Assembly: GCA_003024985.2 (NCBI GenBank)
Contig: PXIH01S0001040.1
DNA: 15,506 nucleotides
Strand: one strand, 5' to 3'
From: Euperipatoides rowelli
Taxonomy: Eukaryota; Onychophora; Udeonychophora; Euonychophora; Peripatopsidae
In this document: one piece after another, positions 1-7,624 of the stretch
Numbering within the stretch: position 1 is the stretch's first letter
Layout: each line of letters starts with the position of its first letter
Notes under the pieces: model-generated
What the model saw: the letters and a program-made list of their open reading frames with translations, nothing else
Database searches by the model: none
Told to the model about the DNA's origin: nothing
Made by a program: the position numbers and the translations under genes

Positions 1-150
1 GGGACTTAGGCTTCCAGTTTCTAGGCGCTCGTGTCATTGTTAGGGAGTCAGTCATTTACTAGACACCGAATGTGTTGGATGTACTTGCTGTCGGGCATTC
101 TATTTGGGTCGCTAAACCAAATCTATTTGCGTCGTGACTCAAAAATGGTT
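1..150. other. GC-richer fragment cut by the window start, unidentified
   Basis: The first ~150 bases are clearly richer in G and C than the following kilobase, which drops to an AT-rich background near position 165. On the plus strand one frame is open from base 3 for 18 codons before a stop at the end of GTCATTTACTAG. On the minus strand a frame is open over most of the stretch with two stops. Neither translation was recognised. It could be the end of an exon or, more likely here, the end of a transposon whose body lies to the left of the window. No function is proposed. Confidence 0.25.
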
Positions 151-399
151 AAGAAACTCTGACTTAACTATTAATACAAAAAAATAGTCTTACAAAAAAA
201 AAGTTAACTAATATAGAATTTTTTTATTAGGATTATTCATCATCTTACAAAGTCACTTTTTCAATACTATACCAAAATTCTTAGAAGTGATAAATAGTTT
301 AAACTTAAACCTTAATAATATTCAAATAACTTTCATAGCAACAAAAACATCTTTATTTTTATGTCAAATTGATAGATGTTAATATATACAAACCAGTTT

Positions 400-420
400 T
401 TATTATTATTATTATTATTA
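400..420. repeat. (TTA)n microsatellite
   Basis: Seven perfect trinucleotide units (TAT/ATT/TTA) in a row, followed by AATTGCC. Confidence 0.95.
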
Positions 421-469
421 AATTGCCTTCCTTAAAATGTTCCAAAGTGTCAATATAATCTTGGTTATT

Positions 470-530
470 ATCGATTAGCTAATTTGCATTTAGTAATTAA
501 GAGCATTTTAAAGTAAATATCAGATAAGTG
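470..530. promoter_or_regulatory. Cluster of homeodomain, POU-octamer and GATA-like motifs (candidate enhancer)
   Basis: Seen directly: a perfect 10-bp palindrome ATTAGCTAAT at 474-483 overlapping a perfect octamer ATTTGCAT at 482-489, then TAATTA at 494-499 and AGATAAG at 522-528. TAAT cores bind homeodomain factors, ATTTGCAT (reverse ATGCAAAT) is the POU octamer, and GATAAG is a GATA site. In DNA this AT-rich some TAAT cores arise by chance, so the main support is the overlap of the palindrome with the exact octamer. No promoter or gene is visible nearby. Confidence 0.25.
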
Positions 531-1180
531 TGAACTTTGCAAATTATAATCAGAAATGTCAAATTAATTTTTCATTTAATATACAATTAACTGATTTAAA
601 ATGCTAATTCACACTATTAACTAAATTTACATTTTTATTTTATATGAACCTGAAATTCAACTTCATTGGATTCAAGAAATATTTTTTTTTTAAAAGAAAA
701 AAAAAATCTAAAACAGTTGAAATTCAAAACTTGTTTGTGATATTTTTCCCCCTGATGGTTCCATTTCACTCGCTTTGATTTTACATAAAAAAAGGCCTGT
801 GTTATTCCTACGGGAGGTGTAGCTAAATGCGCATGCATAATATTTGATTATCGTATTTCCCTAACACAAATTGATTGTAAACGGAATAATTGGAATGGAG
901 ATTTTTATAAATTAAAAATATGTAGACTATTACATAAAATGTGCTAGCTTCTACTACACTTTCTGATTCAAAAATGTAAATATGAATTTAAATACAATAT
1001 TCTAAGATGTATACGATTCTACGCATGAGCAAAGGATCTGTTCAGTTAAGTGTACCCCGTAGGAATAAGGACTAGGATAGGAAAGTATTATTTCAACTCC
1101 CACCCTTCAGTAGGAATTAGCACTTCCAAAAGAAAATACCTAATATGAATACTTTGGCTAATCTTCCTTCACTTTATTTA

Positions 1181-1365
1181 TAATTCAGGGATATACAGTT
1201 ACTGTAATTCTTGATTAATGCTAAAGTTGTGTTATTGTAAATTAGTGCTAAATCAAAAAGTGTAAATTATAATTCAGGGATATACAGTTACAGTAATTCT
1301 TGATTAACACTAAAGTTGTGTTATTGTAAATTAGCGCTAAATCAAAAAGTGTAAATTATAATTCA
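1181..1365. repeat. 89-bp tandem repeat, two full units and start of a third
   Basis: Unit 1 (1181-1269) and unit 2 (1270-1358) each begin TAATTCAGGGATATACAG, are 89 bp long and differ at only a few bases. The first 7 bases of a third unit (1359-1365) follow before an N at 1366. Each unit contains a 14-15-bp imperfect inverted repeat: TTGATTAACGCTAA pairs with TTAGCGCTAAATCAA across a loop of about 17 bases. Most differences between units are at CG positions (CG in one copy, TG or CA in another), as expected from deamination of methylated CpG. The array continues at 1922. It could be a minisatellite or the internal repeat of a transposon. No open frame spans it. Confidence 0.92.
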
Positions 1366-1417
1366 NAAATATTATAAAACATATAAGAATAAACTCATAC
1401 ATTTTTAAAATCAAAAT

Positions 1418-1442
1418 TTTATTTATTTATTTATTTATTTAT
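1418..1442. repeat. (TTTA)n microsatellite
   Basis: About six perfect TTTA units followed by TGATAAG. Confidence 0.95.
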
Positions 1443-1670
1443 GATAAGTATGTATGTAAAGCATAGCTTTTATACAGTAGTTAAAATATATACACAAAAT
1501 TCTTTTAACAGACAGACAAGACTATAACAGATCAATAAAATAATGCAGATTTTAAAAATACAAACAAAAAAAAAATGTGTGTCAAACAGAAAAGCCATTA
1601 TAAGGGTTAATATAAGAAATTCGGGATTTTTTTTTTATTTATTTATTGGGGACGTTTCGAAAAATAATGA

Positions 1671-1730
1671 AAAAAATCTCTTTGTTGAATTTTTTCTGTA
1701 ATTTGAATTTCTGAATTTCTTACAAAAAAT
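1671..1730. repeat. Direct repeat copy A (partner at 1861-1920)
   Basis: Both 60-bp copies share the order AAAAAATCTC TTTGTTG, a T run, GTAATTTGAAT, then GAATT, and end CTTACAAAAAAT or TCTTACAAAAAAT. They differ by a few substitutions and small indels. They lie 130 bp apart, and the sequence between them is not repeated. Confidence 0.85.
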
Positions 1731-1860
1731 GAAATAAGAAATATATTTAAAGTTTATTTCTATCTTATTTAGATTTACTATTATTGATTCCGATGTGTCA
1801 TGCTATTGCTTATACTAATCAATTGTGTTTATTACAGACATTACTTAAAATATTAATTTT

Positions 1861-1920
1861 AAAAAAATCTCTTTGTTGGATTTTTTTGTAATTTGAATAA
1901 TTGAATTACTTACAAAAAAT
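1861..1920. repeat. Direct repeat copy B (partner at 1671-1730)
   Basis: Second copy of the 60-bp repeat. Its last base is directly next to the N at 1921, so the copy boundary and the assembly ambiguity coincide. Confidence 0.85.
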
Positions 1921-1921
1921 N

Positions 1922-2000
1922 GGATATACAGTTACTGTAATTCTTGATTAACGCTAAAGTTGTGTTATTGTAAATTAGCGCTAAATCAAAAAGTGTAAAT
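1922..2000. repeat. Remainder of the third 89-bp repeat unit
   Basis: Matches the unit at 1270-1358 from GGATATACAG to GTGTAAAT. Together with 1359-1365 and the one N base it gives 87 of 89 unit bases. This copy keeps CG in both arms of the internal inverted repeat (AACGCTAA and TTAGCGCTAA), whereas unit 1 has TG in both places and unit 2 has CA in the left arm. Confidence 0.9.
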
Positions 2001-2231
2001 AATGAAGATACTAAGGTTAGGAGAAGTGATAAAAACAAAAACAGCATTTTCTTTTATTCTACTCACTATTATTATCTTTTTAGTTTCATTTGCTAAAAAT
2101 CGTACCTATAGACGTGAGTATTAAGTAGCGGGATGGATTTGAATTTAGGCTAATAGGCATAATATTTATTCATAAAAAAACATTCCCATAAATAATTTGA
2201 ATTATTTTGAAATAAATTAATGAAGTAATTC

Positions 2232-2275
2232 AATTCCCATGAGGCACCGCCCAAGATGGCGGTTTTCTGGGAATT
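2232..2275. repeat. Imperfect palindrome containing AAGATGGCGG
   Basis: AATTCCCA (2232-2239) pairs with TGGGAATT (2268-2275), and ACCGCC (2246-2251) pairs with GGCGGT (2258-2263). The centre is a 6-base spacer, and small unequal internal loops separate the two arm segments. The element is GC-rich in an AT-rich setting. AAGATGGCGG across the spacer and right arm resembles a YY1 site, which is inference from motif only. The ATG at 2256 opens a 43-codon frame to 2387 with a hydrophobic middle, too little to call a gene. Confidence 0.6.
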
Positions 2276-2472
2276 TTCTCCTGAAGTATTTTATTTGTAT
2301 TTTGAAATTTATTTAATTTTTTTGATGCTATCATGTTTTAAAGTTGTTTTCTATCAACATGAAGTGTTCCGGGATGGTTTGAAGTGAAATTTAAGTTCTG
2401 GTATGAATTTATATGGATACAATTTGGATTGTCTAATTTTAAATGCATTGCTCATTATGTGTCTGTCTACAT

Positions 2473-2600
2473 CAGGCCTGGGCAACAGTTTCGGCACGAG
2501 GGCCAGATTGAAAATTAATAATTCTCCATGGGCCTTGCCGGTCTTCATGCGGGGAAAAATTCCAAGATAACTAACCGAAACAAAGATGCAGCGAGGTGGA
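2473..2600 (+). mobile_element. Probable single terminus of a hAT-type element
   Basis: The stretch begins CAGGCCTGGGCAACAG and continues with CGGC and GAGGGCCAGATTGA, closely resembling the ends of many animal hAT elements (CAGGGGTGGGCAAACT followed by a GGCC-rich stretch). The GC content rises sharply at the boundary. No matching inverted terminus or second copy of the adjacent 8 bases (GTCTACAT, 2465-2472) was found, so only one end appears to survive. The minus frame at 2354-2548 crossing this boundary is not a transposase and was not taken as a gene. The inner limit of the element is uncertain, because the sequence runs into a microsatellite at 2622. Confidence 0.5.
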
Positions 2601-2621
2601 AGGGCGTTTCCCAGAATTTTT

Positions 2622-2760
2622 AGATAAACAGACAGATAGACAGACAGGTAGAATGGTAGATAGATAGAGAGATAGACCGATAGATAATGAGAAATAAAGG
2701 GATAGAGAGAGAGAGAGAGACAAAGAGAGAGAGAAAGAGAATGTTTTTTTTTTTTTTTTT
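2622..2760. repeat. Compound GATA/GACA then (GA)n microsatellite with poly-T
   Basis: Imperfect GATA and GACA units run from about 2622 to 2690, GA-rich units from 2701 to 2740, and a T run from 2744 to 2760. The gradient from tetranucleotide to dinucleotide repeat suggests slippage of related motifs. Confidence 0.95.
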
Positions 2761-3534
2761 GTTGTTTTAAAAAAAATTACTGGATAATCAAACCTATAGT
2801 TTATAAGTTATATTGTCAAATAAAGTGGGGGAGGGATATTAAAATAAAGAGTTCATTTTAAAATGATTACCAAGGACAGCCGAAAATGACACCAATAATA
2901 AACTACGTTATGCAGTGAGCTGTTTGAATACGACCTTCTAAACTTTTTAGCGCTGCGGTATTTTATGAATAGTAATATGTTGGCTATGGTTCAAAATATA
3001 TATGGAAGAAAACGTAGAGTTGACGGTTTTTTAATTCACTAACGTGCTGCAATTAAACGTGCTTCAAATTTGATTGAATTTGGTAAACTGTATTTTCCAG
3101 TCATGAGTTTCGTTTTGCCTCTTTTGACGTTGAAAAAATAAAATGTTTTTTTTTAATATATATTTTTATTGTGAGATATTGTTGTCTTATTTTGATGATA
3201 TTAAAAGCATCTCCATTTGAATACAAGTCTAACTGGTCATGAACTTAATGTTTTAAATTAAATCTATTTAAGGCTTTGGCTTGAGTTAATTTTTTCCTTT
3301 AAATAGTTTAACGGTTTAGTGGACACTGTAAAAACTCTCAAAGCTTCGCATTTATGCAAATTTTCTCCCAATAATATTTTTTTAAATTGATATTTCTAAT
3401 TTTGATGTATCCCTTTTTTTTTAATTACAGTATATTTATTAAAGTTTCTTTTGAGATGGGCTACTGTAAATATATTTAGTCATGAATAGCCTCAATTGGT
3501 TCTTTTTGTTTGTTTTTAATTTAGTGTATATTTA

Positions 3535-3621
3535 TTATGATAGTATCAAATAAATTATGTGTGATGGTGAAAATCCATCTACAAAAAAAAATTAAAAGTA
3601 ATTTATCTCAGACTATCATAA
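3535..3621. repeat. 10-bp inverted repeat pair enclosing 67 bp
   Basis: TTATGATAGT at 3535-3544 is the exact reverse complement of ACTATCATAA at 3612-3621. The enclosed sequence is AT-rich without an open frame. It could be the remnant of a tiny inverted-repeat element or chance in low-complexity DNA, since no target duplication is evident. Confidence 0.4.
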
Positions 3622-3684
3622 CATTAATAGAAGCTTAAACACTTTTAAATAATTGACCATGTAATTTTTAAATAGTGTTATTCC

Positions 3685-3726
3685 AAAACATATAAATCAA
3701 GCATGTGTAAATCGAGAATGACTGTA
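3685..3726 (-). mobile_element. Possible pogo/Tigger-like terminal scrap
   Basis: Read on the minus strand the sequence is TACAGTCATTCTCGATTTAC, then ATGCTTGATTTATATG and TTTTGGAATAAC. The pattern of CAGT, CTCGATTTAC and a repeated GATTTA-like core resembles ends of pogo/Tigger DNA transposons, and the outermost TA could be the target dinucleotide. The partner terminus was not found and the adjacent bases do not clearly continue an element. This rests on recalled family patterns only. Confidence 0.25.
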
Positions 3727-5002
3727 CTTCGGGTTTAGCATTACTGTAACGTGAAAATATATTTCTTGGAATCATAGGGGTATGCTTTTATTTTTTTTGT
3801 TTTATTTTACAATTTTTTTTATCTGCATTACATGGTATTTATTTGTATTTTTTTTTTTTTGTATACGTGTGTACTATGATATAACTTTGGCATAGATGCA
3901 GAACGTGAGAAAAAGATCGCAGTCTTTCATGTTTTTAGGATTTTAACTGCACACCTAGAATATATTGTGTAAGCCAGTTTGCGTTTTCAATCATTTTGCT
4001 TCTTTCCGAACTTAATTATTGTTAAGCATCCATCTCTTTTATTTTTATATGAAGGTTTGCTTTTGTTGAATTAAATTTTGATTTTCTAGCCGTGTAAAAA
4101 AAAAATACATTGGTCTACTTTTTGTTTTGACCCTCAGCAATTTATTCCCCCAAAAAATAACTGCTCTTTTGTTGAACCATATAGCATTATTAATTGGAAG
4201 TGTCTTGTGCCACAGTAATATTTGTCATGTAAGCTCAATTACAACCAAACATTCATCGTAAGAAGTGGACTTAATGGCCGCCTAAAGTTTGCCACAGTAA
4301 AATTTCTTATCCTACGTTTTATGTACCATACTATAATAATAATTCATTTCCAAATTAAAAATAACTTATTTGAAAAGCTCTTATAATTTATAGCCAATTG
4401 CTATATTTTAGATTGTACTAATTTATTTTCATACAAAAAAAAAATATAGAGACTATTTTGGTACAATAACTTAGAATACTTGGAGGAGGAGTATGAAAAT
4501 ACACTCATTATATTTGTTATTAATATTTGCACAGGAGTAAATCAGATTATTAATATTTGGACATGAATAAAAAATTTTCATGATAAAGCACAGTGGCAGG
4601 AGAAAAAAAAATTACCTTTTTCTAGAGTCACTGCTGTGACAGAAGACACAGCCTTATTTTATATTTATTTATTTATTTTTGTTCAATATTTCTCATTATT
4701 TCCAAGTTAATAAATAATACATCTTCCACAATTTAAAAACTTAGCCAAATCATTAATTTTGGCCGAGTCAAAAGTAATTCAAGGGTCAATTTGGTTTGTA
4801 ATCTCTGTAATTGTTTGTTTGTTTTTTTCCTTCTCTAACTATGTCCATTAAAAATTTATGACCACAAGGAAAATCCACTATTTTTAATTACCATCAAAAT
4901 AGGAAATTTATAATATTTTTTTTTTTTATATTTTGACCAAATTATTTCATGCTGAGTAATTTTCTGATTTCATTGTTAATAGCTTGTTCAATTGAATTAG
5001 TA

Positions 5003-5016
5003 TGCTGATATCAGCA
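5003..5016. promoter_or_regulatory. Perfect 14-bp palindrome resembling a Maf recognition element
   Basis: TGCTGATATCAGCA is a perfect palindrome. It has both half sites of the 14-bp Maf element (TGCTGA and TCAGCA) separated by TA instead of the usual CG. Large and small Maf bZIP dimers recognise this architecture. Context is AT-rich with TAAT-like sites on both sides and no gene in the window, so a regulatory role is inference. Confidence 0.3.
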
Positions 5017-5091
5017 AAATGATTAAATAAATAGATCTTATTCTAATGTATGCTTCTGAACAAGAGAAAGATGAGGCATCAAGGAAGGTGA

Positions 5092-5102
5092 GGGGGGGGG
5101 GG
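5092..5102 (+). repeat. Poly-G run (11 G)
   Basis: Eleven uninterrupted G residues in DNA that is otherwise about 70% A+T. Exact length is likely to be affected by sequencing and assembly. Confidence 0.9.
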
Positions 5103-5284
5103 CATCAGCCACATCACAATATTTTCCAGGTTTGGAATCTCTTCAGAATTGGTTTCCAATAGCTTTGAGATTTCACACTTATTAAGTTAACCCTTTCAAT
5201 TTTAAATTATACGACAAGGAAAAATCATAAATTCCTGTGGCTATAAGTTTGAAAGACACTCACTTTATAATTTATTTTGTTTCA

Positions 5285-5312
5285 TTTTTTTTTTTTTTTT
5301 GGGGGGGGGGGG
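5285..5312 (+). repeat. Fused poly-T and poly-G run (T16 G12)
   Basis: Sixteen T residues pass directly into twelve G residues. The junction of two homopolymers is unusual and slippage-prone, and the G tract could form intermolecular quadruplex structure. Confidence 0.95.
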
Positions 5313-6138
5313 CAGTCATTATTTTTAAATAGCTATTTTGTACATTTTAAAAGAGTTCATCTAAAACTTAAAAAAAATTATAAAACCATTGATGTTTGAT
5401 ACCTGTTATTTATCTATTTATTTATTTTGGATATGGGGGCTTAAAGGACCTCTTCCACCCCATAACTAAAAAATTATTGGTGTGTAATCATACTCTGAAC
5501 TTAGAATATACTCAACTCTTCAGGGAATTTCATGAGCTAGAAAAAAGAAAGGAAAGAAATCCTCACTTCCAGATATTTGCTTCCTCACCCCCACTCCCCC
5601 ATTTTAAATAAAAGTATTTAACATCTTAAAAGCACAATAGGATAATGTAGAGAGCTTTGCTCCCAATTCCAATATAGTTTGTCCTCTTGCCCAGCAGATG
5701 GGATAGCCTCCTTTCATATTCACCATATTTTGTCTTACTCCAATCTCATCACCCCATACATACCTTTTTTTTTGTAAAGATGACCTCACTTTCTTTGATA
5801 TAAAAAAATATATAAATTTTGGTTGAAAATACATTGTTGCCATTTTGGACAAGGCATTATACAATATTTTGTTGCCACTCCCATTCCATCATCAGAAGTC
5901 ACCCTTTTGACCCATGTGAAGTTTCCAAATGCAGGATTTATAATTGAACAGTTAGGGTTAGGGAGGAGGGGAGAGACTTGTTCCAGATGCTGAAATTTAT
6001 AGATACAGATCTGTCACCTCATGAATAATTTTAATAAACTGCTCACATTTAGTTTATGAAGGTATTTTTCGTAAAAGTTTCCAAAATCTCAATCAAATAG
6101 TTAAATCTATAGGATTAGGATGCACATTCTTCAGAGAC

Positions 6139-6185
6139 GGTTACAACCATGGAGGTATAAAGATTAGTACCTCCATGGTTACAAC
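6139..6185. repeat. 13-bp perfect inverted repeat with a flanking direct repeat
   Basis: AACCATGGAGGTA (6145-6157) is the exact reverse complement of TACCTCCATGGTT (6168-6180) across a 10-base loop. In addition GGTTACAAC occurs at 6139-6147 and again at 6177-6185, so direct and inverted copies overlap. The arms are GC-balanced in an AT-rich region, which makes chance pairing unlikely. Possible origins are a strand-switching replication error or a tiny foldback. No neighbouring gene explains it. Confidence 0.85.
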
Positions 6186-6403
6186 TGTTATTGTGATAAG
6201 GACTCATTAATTTGTCTTTCTGCTTGGCTCAAGTTATAATCATCAGATTTTTTTTTCTTAGCTGCATAATTCCCAGACTTATATCTACAATATACTGTAT
6301 ATTATGAAGAAATATAATTTGAAATTGAAATAAAAAGATGATTTTTCGTCGAGATAGCAACTTGTTAGCAAAACCTATCTGCACATAGGAAATAATAAAC
6401 TAG

Positions 6404-6419
6404 TCTCTCTCTCTCTCTC
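6404..6419. repeat. (CT)n microsatellite
   Basis: Eight CT/TC units preceded by CTAG and followed by CTGGAGAAG. Confidence 0.9.
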
Positions 6420-6969
6420 CTGGAGAAGAACACTTAACAGTACAAGTAGCAATCTAAGCAAACTGTCAGTTATCAACTGTACTTGACAGCTTTTATTTGC
6501 CTTGTAAAATAGTTTGAAGAGATAGGAAGAAAATTGTCAACGTTGGCGTTTTTTTTTTTTTAATTTTTTTTTATATATCTTTCTTTTTGATATAAATATC
6601 TCTCAGTTATTAAATTGTTAATTTTATTTGAAATATTTTGCCATGCATGCAAGATTACGAGTAAATTTCTATTGATTTGCTTCATCTTCTAAACAAATAT
6701 TTTGTATTGTAAATAAAAAAGAATTCTTTATTAATCTTTAATCATAATTTCACCTTAAATATTAAATAATTGAATTTTATTGAGGTGTTGATTGGACTAA
6801 AAATAAATAGTTGAAAATTGTTATCTTAGAATAATTTACATTGTTCTATTTGTGTGTGTTTAACTATAAATAAGGGGGGTGGGTTTACTGCAATAAAAAA
6901 GTGTTGAAGAAAATCCCAAAATCTGCAAATGGTCATTTTTAAGAGTATTATCTGCCTTATAGTTTAGGC

Positions 6970-7414
6970 CAGGAATTTCGAACCTATGACATGCATGTCA
7001 TTAGGGGACTCACAAACTCACAATTTGGGTGGCCCACCACATGAACGCATTATGTATGGTGTAGTATTGTACATGTAATAAATAGAATTTGTGTCTGTGA
7101 CAACTGATGCTGCCCCAAATATGGTTCAGTCCTCTATTGTTCACTTCCGTTGCATTATACACCAGGAGGCATTGTGCATTAAAGTTATTTTAAAGTGTAC
7201 TCTCGGTGGTAACTAAAATCGTGAACTTTATATCTGCACATGCTCTAAATAATCACCAGTTCTTGAAGATATTAGACGAGGTGGATTCTCAATATGGAGG
7301 ACTTCTTATGTACAATAATGTTAGCTGGCCGAGTCGTGGTGGCACACTAGACGTTTGAAATTAATAAACCAAACTTCAAGTGGCACACTAGTCGAAAAAG
7401 TTTTGCCATTCCTG
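6970..7414 (+). mobile_element. Non-autonomous hAT element, 445 bp, with TIRs and TSD
   Basis: The left end reads CAGGAATTTCGAACC, and the reverse complement of the right end reads CAGGAATGGCAAAAC. The first seven bases are identical and 11 of 15 match overall. Both ends abut a perfect 8-bp target duplication, GTTTAGGC. The inside carries a piece of hAT transposase on the plus strand (7091-7358) with internal deletions, so this is a deletion derivative of an autonomous ZBED5/FAM200/GTF2IRD2-type hAT rather than an unrelated MITE. An 11-bp motif, TGGCACACTAG, is repeated at 7340-7350 and 7381-7391 near the right end. The identical target copies suggest the insertion is not very old. Confidence 0.93.
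7091..7358 (+). pseudogene. Internal fragment of a ZBED5/FAM200-like hAT transposase (frameshifted)
   Basis: In the first frame (from 7091) the translation includes VTTDAAPNM and CIIHQEALCIK, matching the block usually written TTDGAPSM ... HCIIHQEALCAK in ZBED5/FAM200/GTF2IRD2 hAT proteins. The codons normally between these two motifs are missing. A shift of one base near 7205 then gives LSVVTKIVNF, ALNNHQFLKILDEVD and MYNNVSWPSRG, matching VVTKIVNFIRARALNHRQF ... EIDAEYG ... TEVRWLSRG of the same family. The fragment ends at TGA 7356-7358. It lacks the BED finger, the first catalytic part and the C-terminal dimerisation region, so it cannot be active. Family assignment is from recalled motifs and order. 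Confidence 0.85.
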
Positions 7415-7422
7415 GTTTAGGC

Positions 7423-7624
7423 TAAATCAAATATTTCAACACTAACTAAATACTGTAGGTATCACTTTAAAAGATAAAAGCCATCAAAATAGAACTATAA
7501 TTTAGTATTTTTAAAACATTTAGCCATTTTTTTTTAATAAAAAAAAAAATCCTATTAGCTAATTTTTATAATATAATACTGCATTTTATGATAACTTTCA
7601 TGTTTTCAACATAATTGACCATTT
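7423..7624. other. AT-rich spacer between two hAT remnants
   Basis: Poly-A and poly-T runs and no frame. It may include the 3' non-coding end of the minus-strand hAT remnant that follows, but no terminus was recognised. Confidence 0.5.

Larger units (their letters stand above)
151..1180. other. AT-rich non-coding spacer
   Basis: No convincing gene. Reading frames are short and composed of low-complexity codons, for example the minus frame at 635-838 rich in Phe and Lys from A and T runs. Apart from a TTA microsatellite (400-420) and a group of homeodomain/POU-like motifs (470-530), both listed separately, nothing else stands out. Confidence 0.7.
1366..1921. other. N-bounded segment splitting the third 89-bp repeat unit
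   Basis: This ~555-bp AT-rich segment starts and ends with a single N. Removing it together with one N joins 1359-1365 to 1922 and restores an exact repeat unit (TAATTCA, one base, GGATATACAG). It holds a TTTA microsatellite (1418-1442) and a 60-bp direct duplication (1671-1730 and 1861-1920), the second copy of which ends exactly at the N. No terminal inverted repeats or target duplication are visible, and no reading frame is supported. It may be an insertion, a collapsed allelic difference or an assembly join. Confidence 0.75.
2761..5002. other. AT-rich non-coding stretch
   Basis: No reading frame, RNA gene or complete transposon was found. The DNA has many T and A runs. Items listed separately are an inverted pair at 3535/3612 and a possible pogo-like scrap at 3685-3726. 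A perfect POU octamer ATGCAAAT lies at 3354-3361, and a short imperfect direct repeat of ATTAATATTTG occurs near 4519 and 4549. Each is weak on its own. Confidence 0.6.
5017..6969. other. AT-rich non-coding stretch with a slightly GC-richer middle
   Basis: No gene is supported. Two open frames (plus 5396-5611, minus 5604-5864) have no recognisable domain and look like chance frames across the moderately GC-richer part around 5600-6200. Homopolymer runs, an inverted repeat at 6139-6185 and a CT repeat are listed separately. A double TTAGGG (5952-5963) is too short to call telomeric. Confidence 0.55.
6962..7422. repeat. 8-bp target site duplication of a hAT element
   Basis: GTTTAGGC at 6962-6969 and an identical GTTTAGGC at 7415-7422 directly flank the element ends. 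Eight-bp target duplications are the signature of the hAT superfamily. Confidence 0.93.

Noticed and set aside
1181-2000. CRISPR-like array
   Set aside because: Units are 89 bp and head-to-tail with no spacers, the DNA is eukaryotic, and there are no cas genes.
2256-2387. 43-codon gene starting at AAGATGGCGG
   Set aside because: Good start context but no homology and within a palindrome. Kept only as a finding to check.
5396-5611. 71-codon plus-strand gene
   Set aside because: Starts in T-rich low-complexity DNA and shows no recognisable motif or splice context.
5604-5864. 86-codon minus-strand gene
   Set aside because: No domain or homology was recognised, the context is non-coding, and the frame overlaps poly-A/T. 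It is treated as chance.
5952-5963. Interstitial telomere repeat
   Set aside because: Only two TTAGGG units, too few to mean more than chance.
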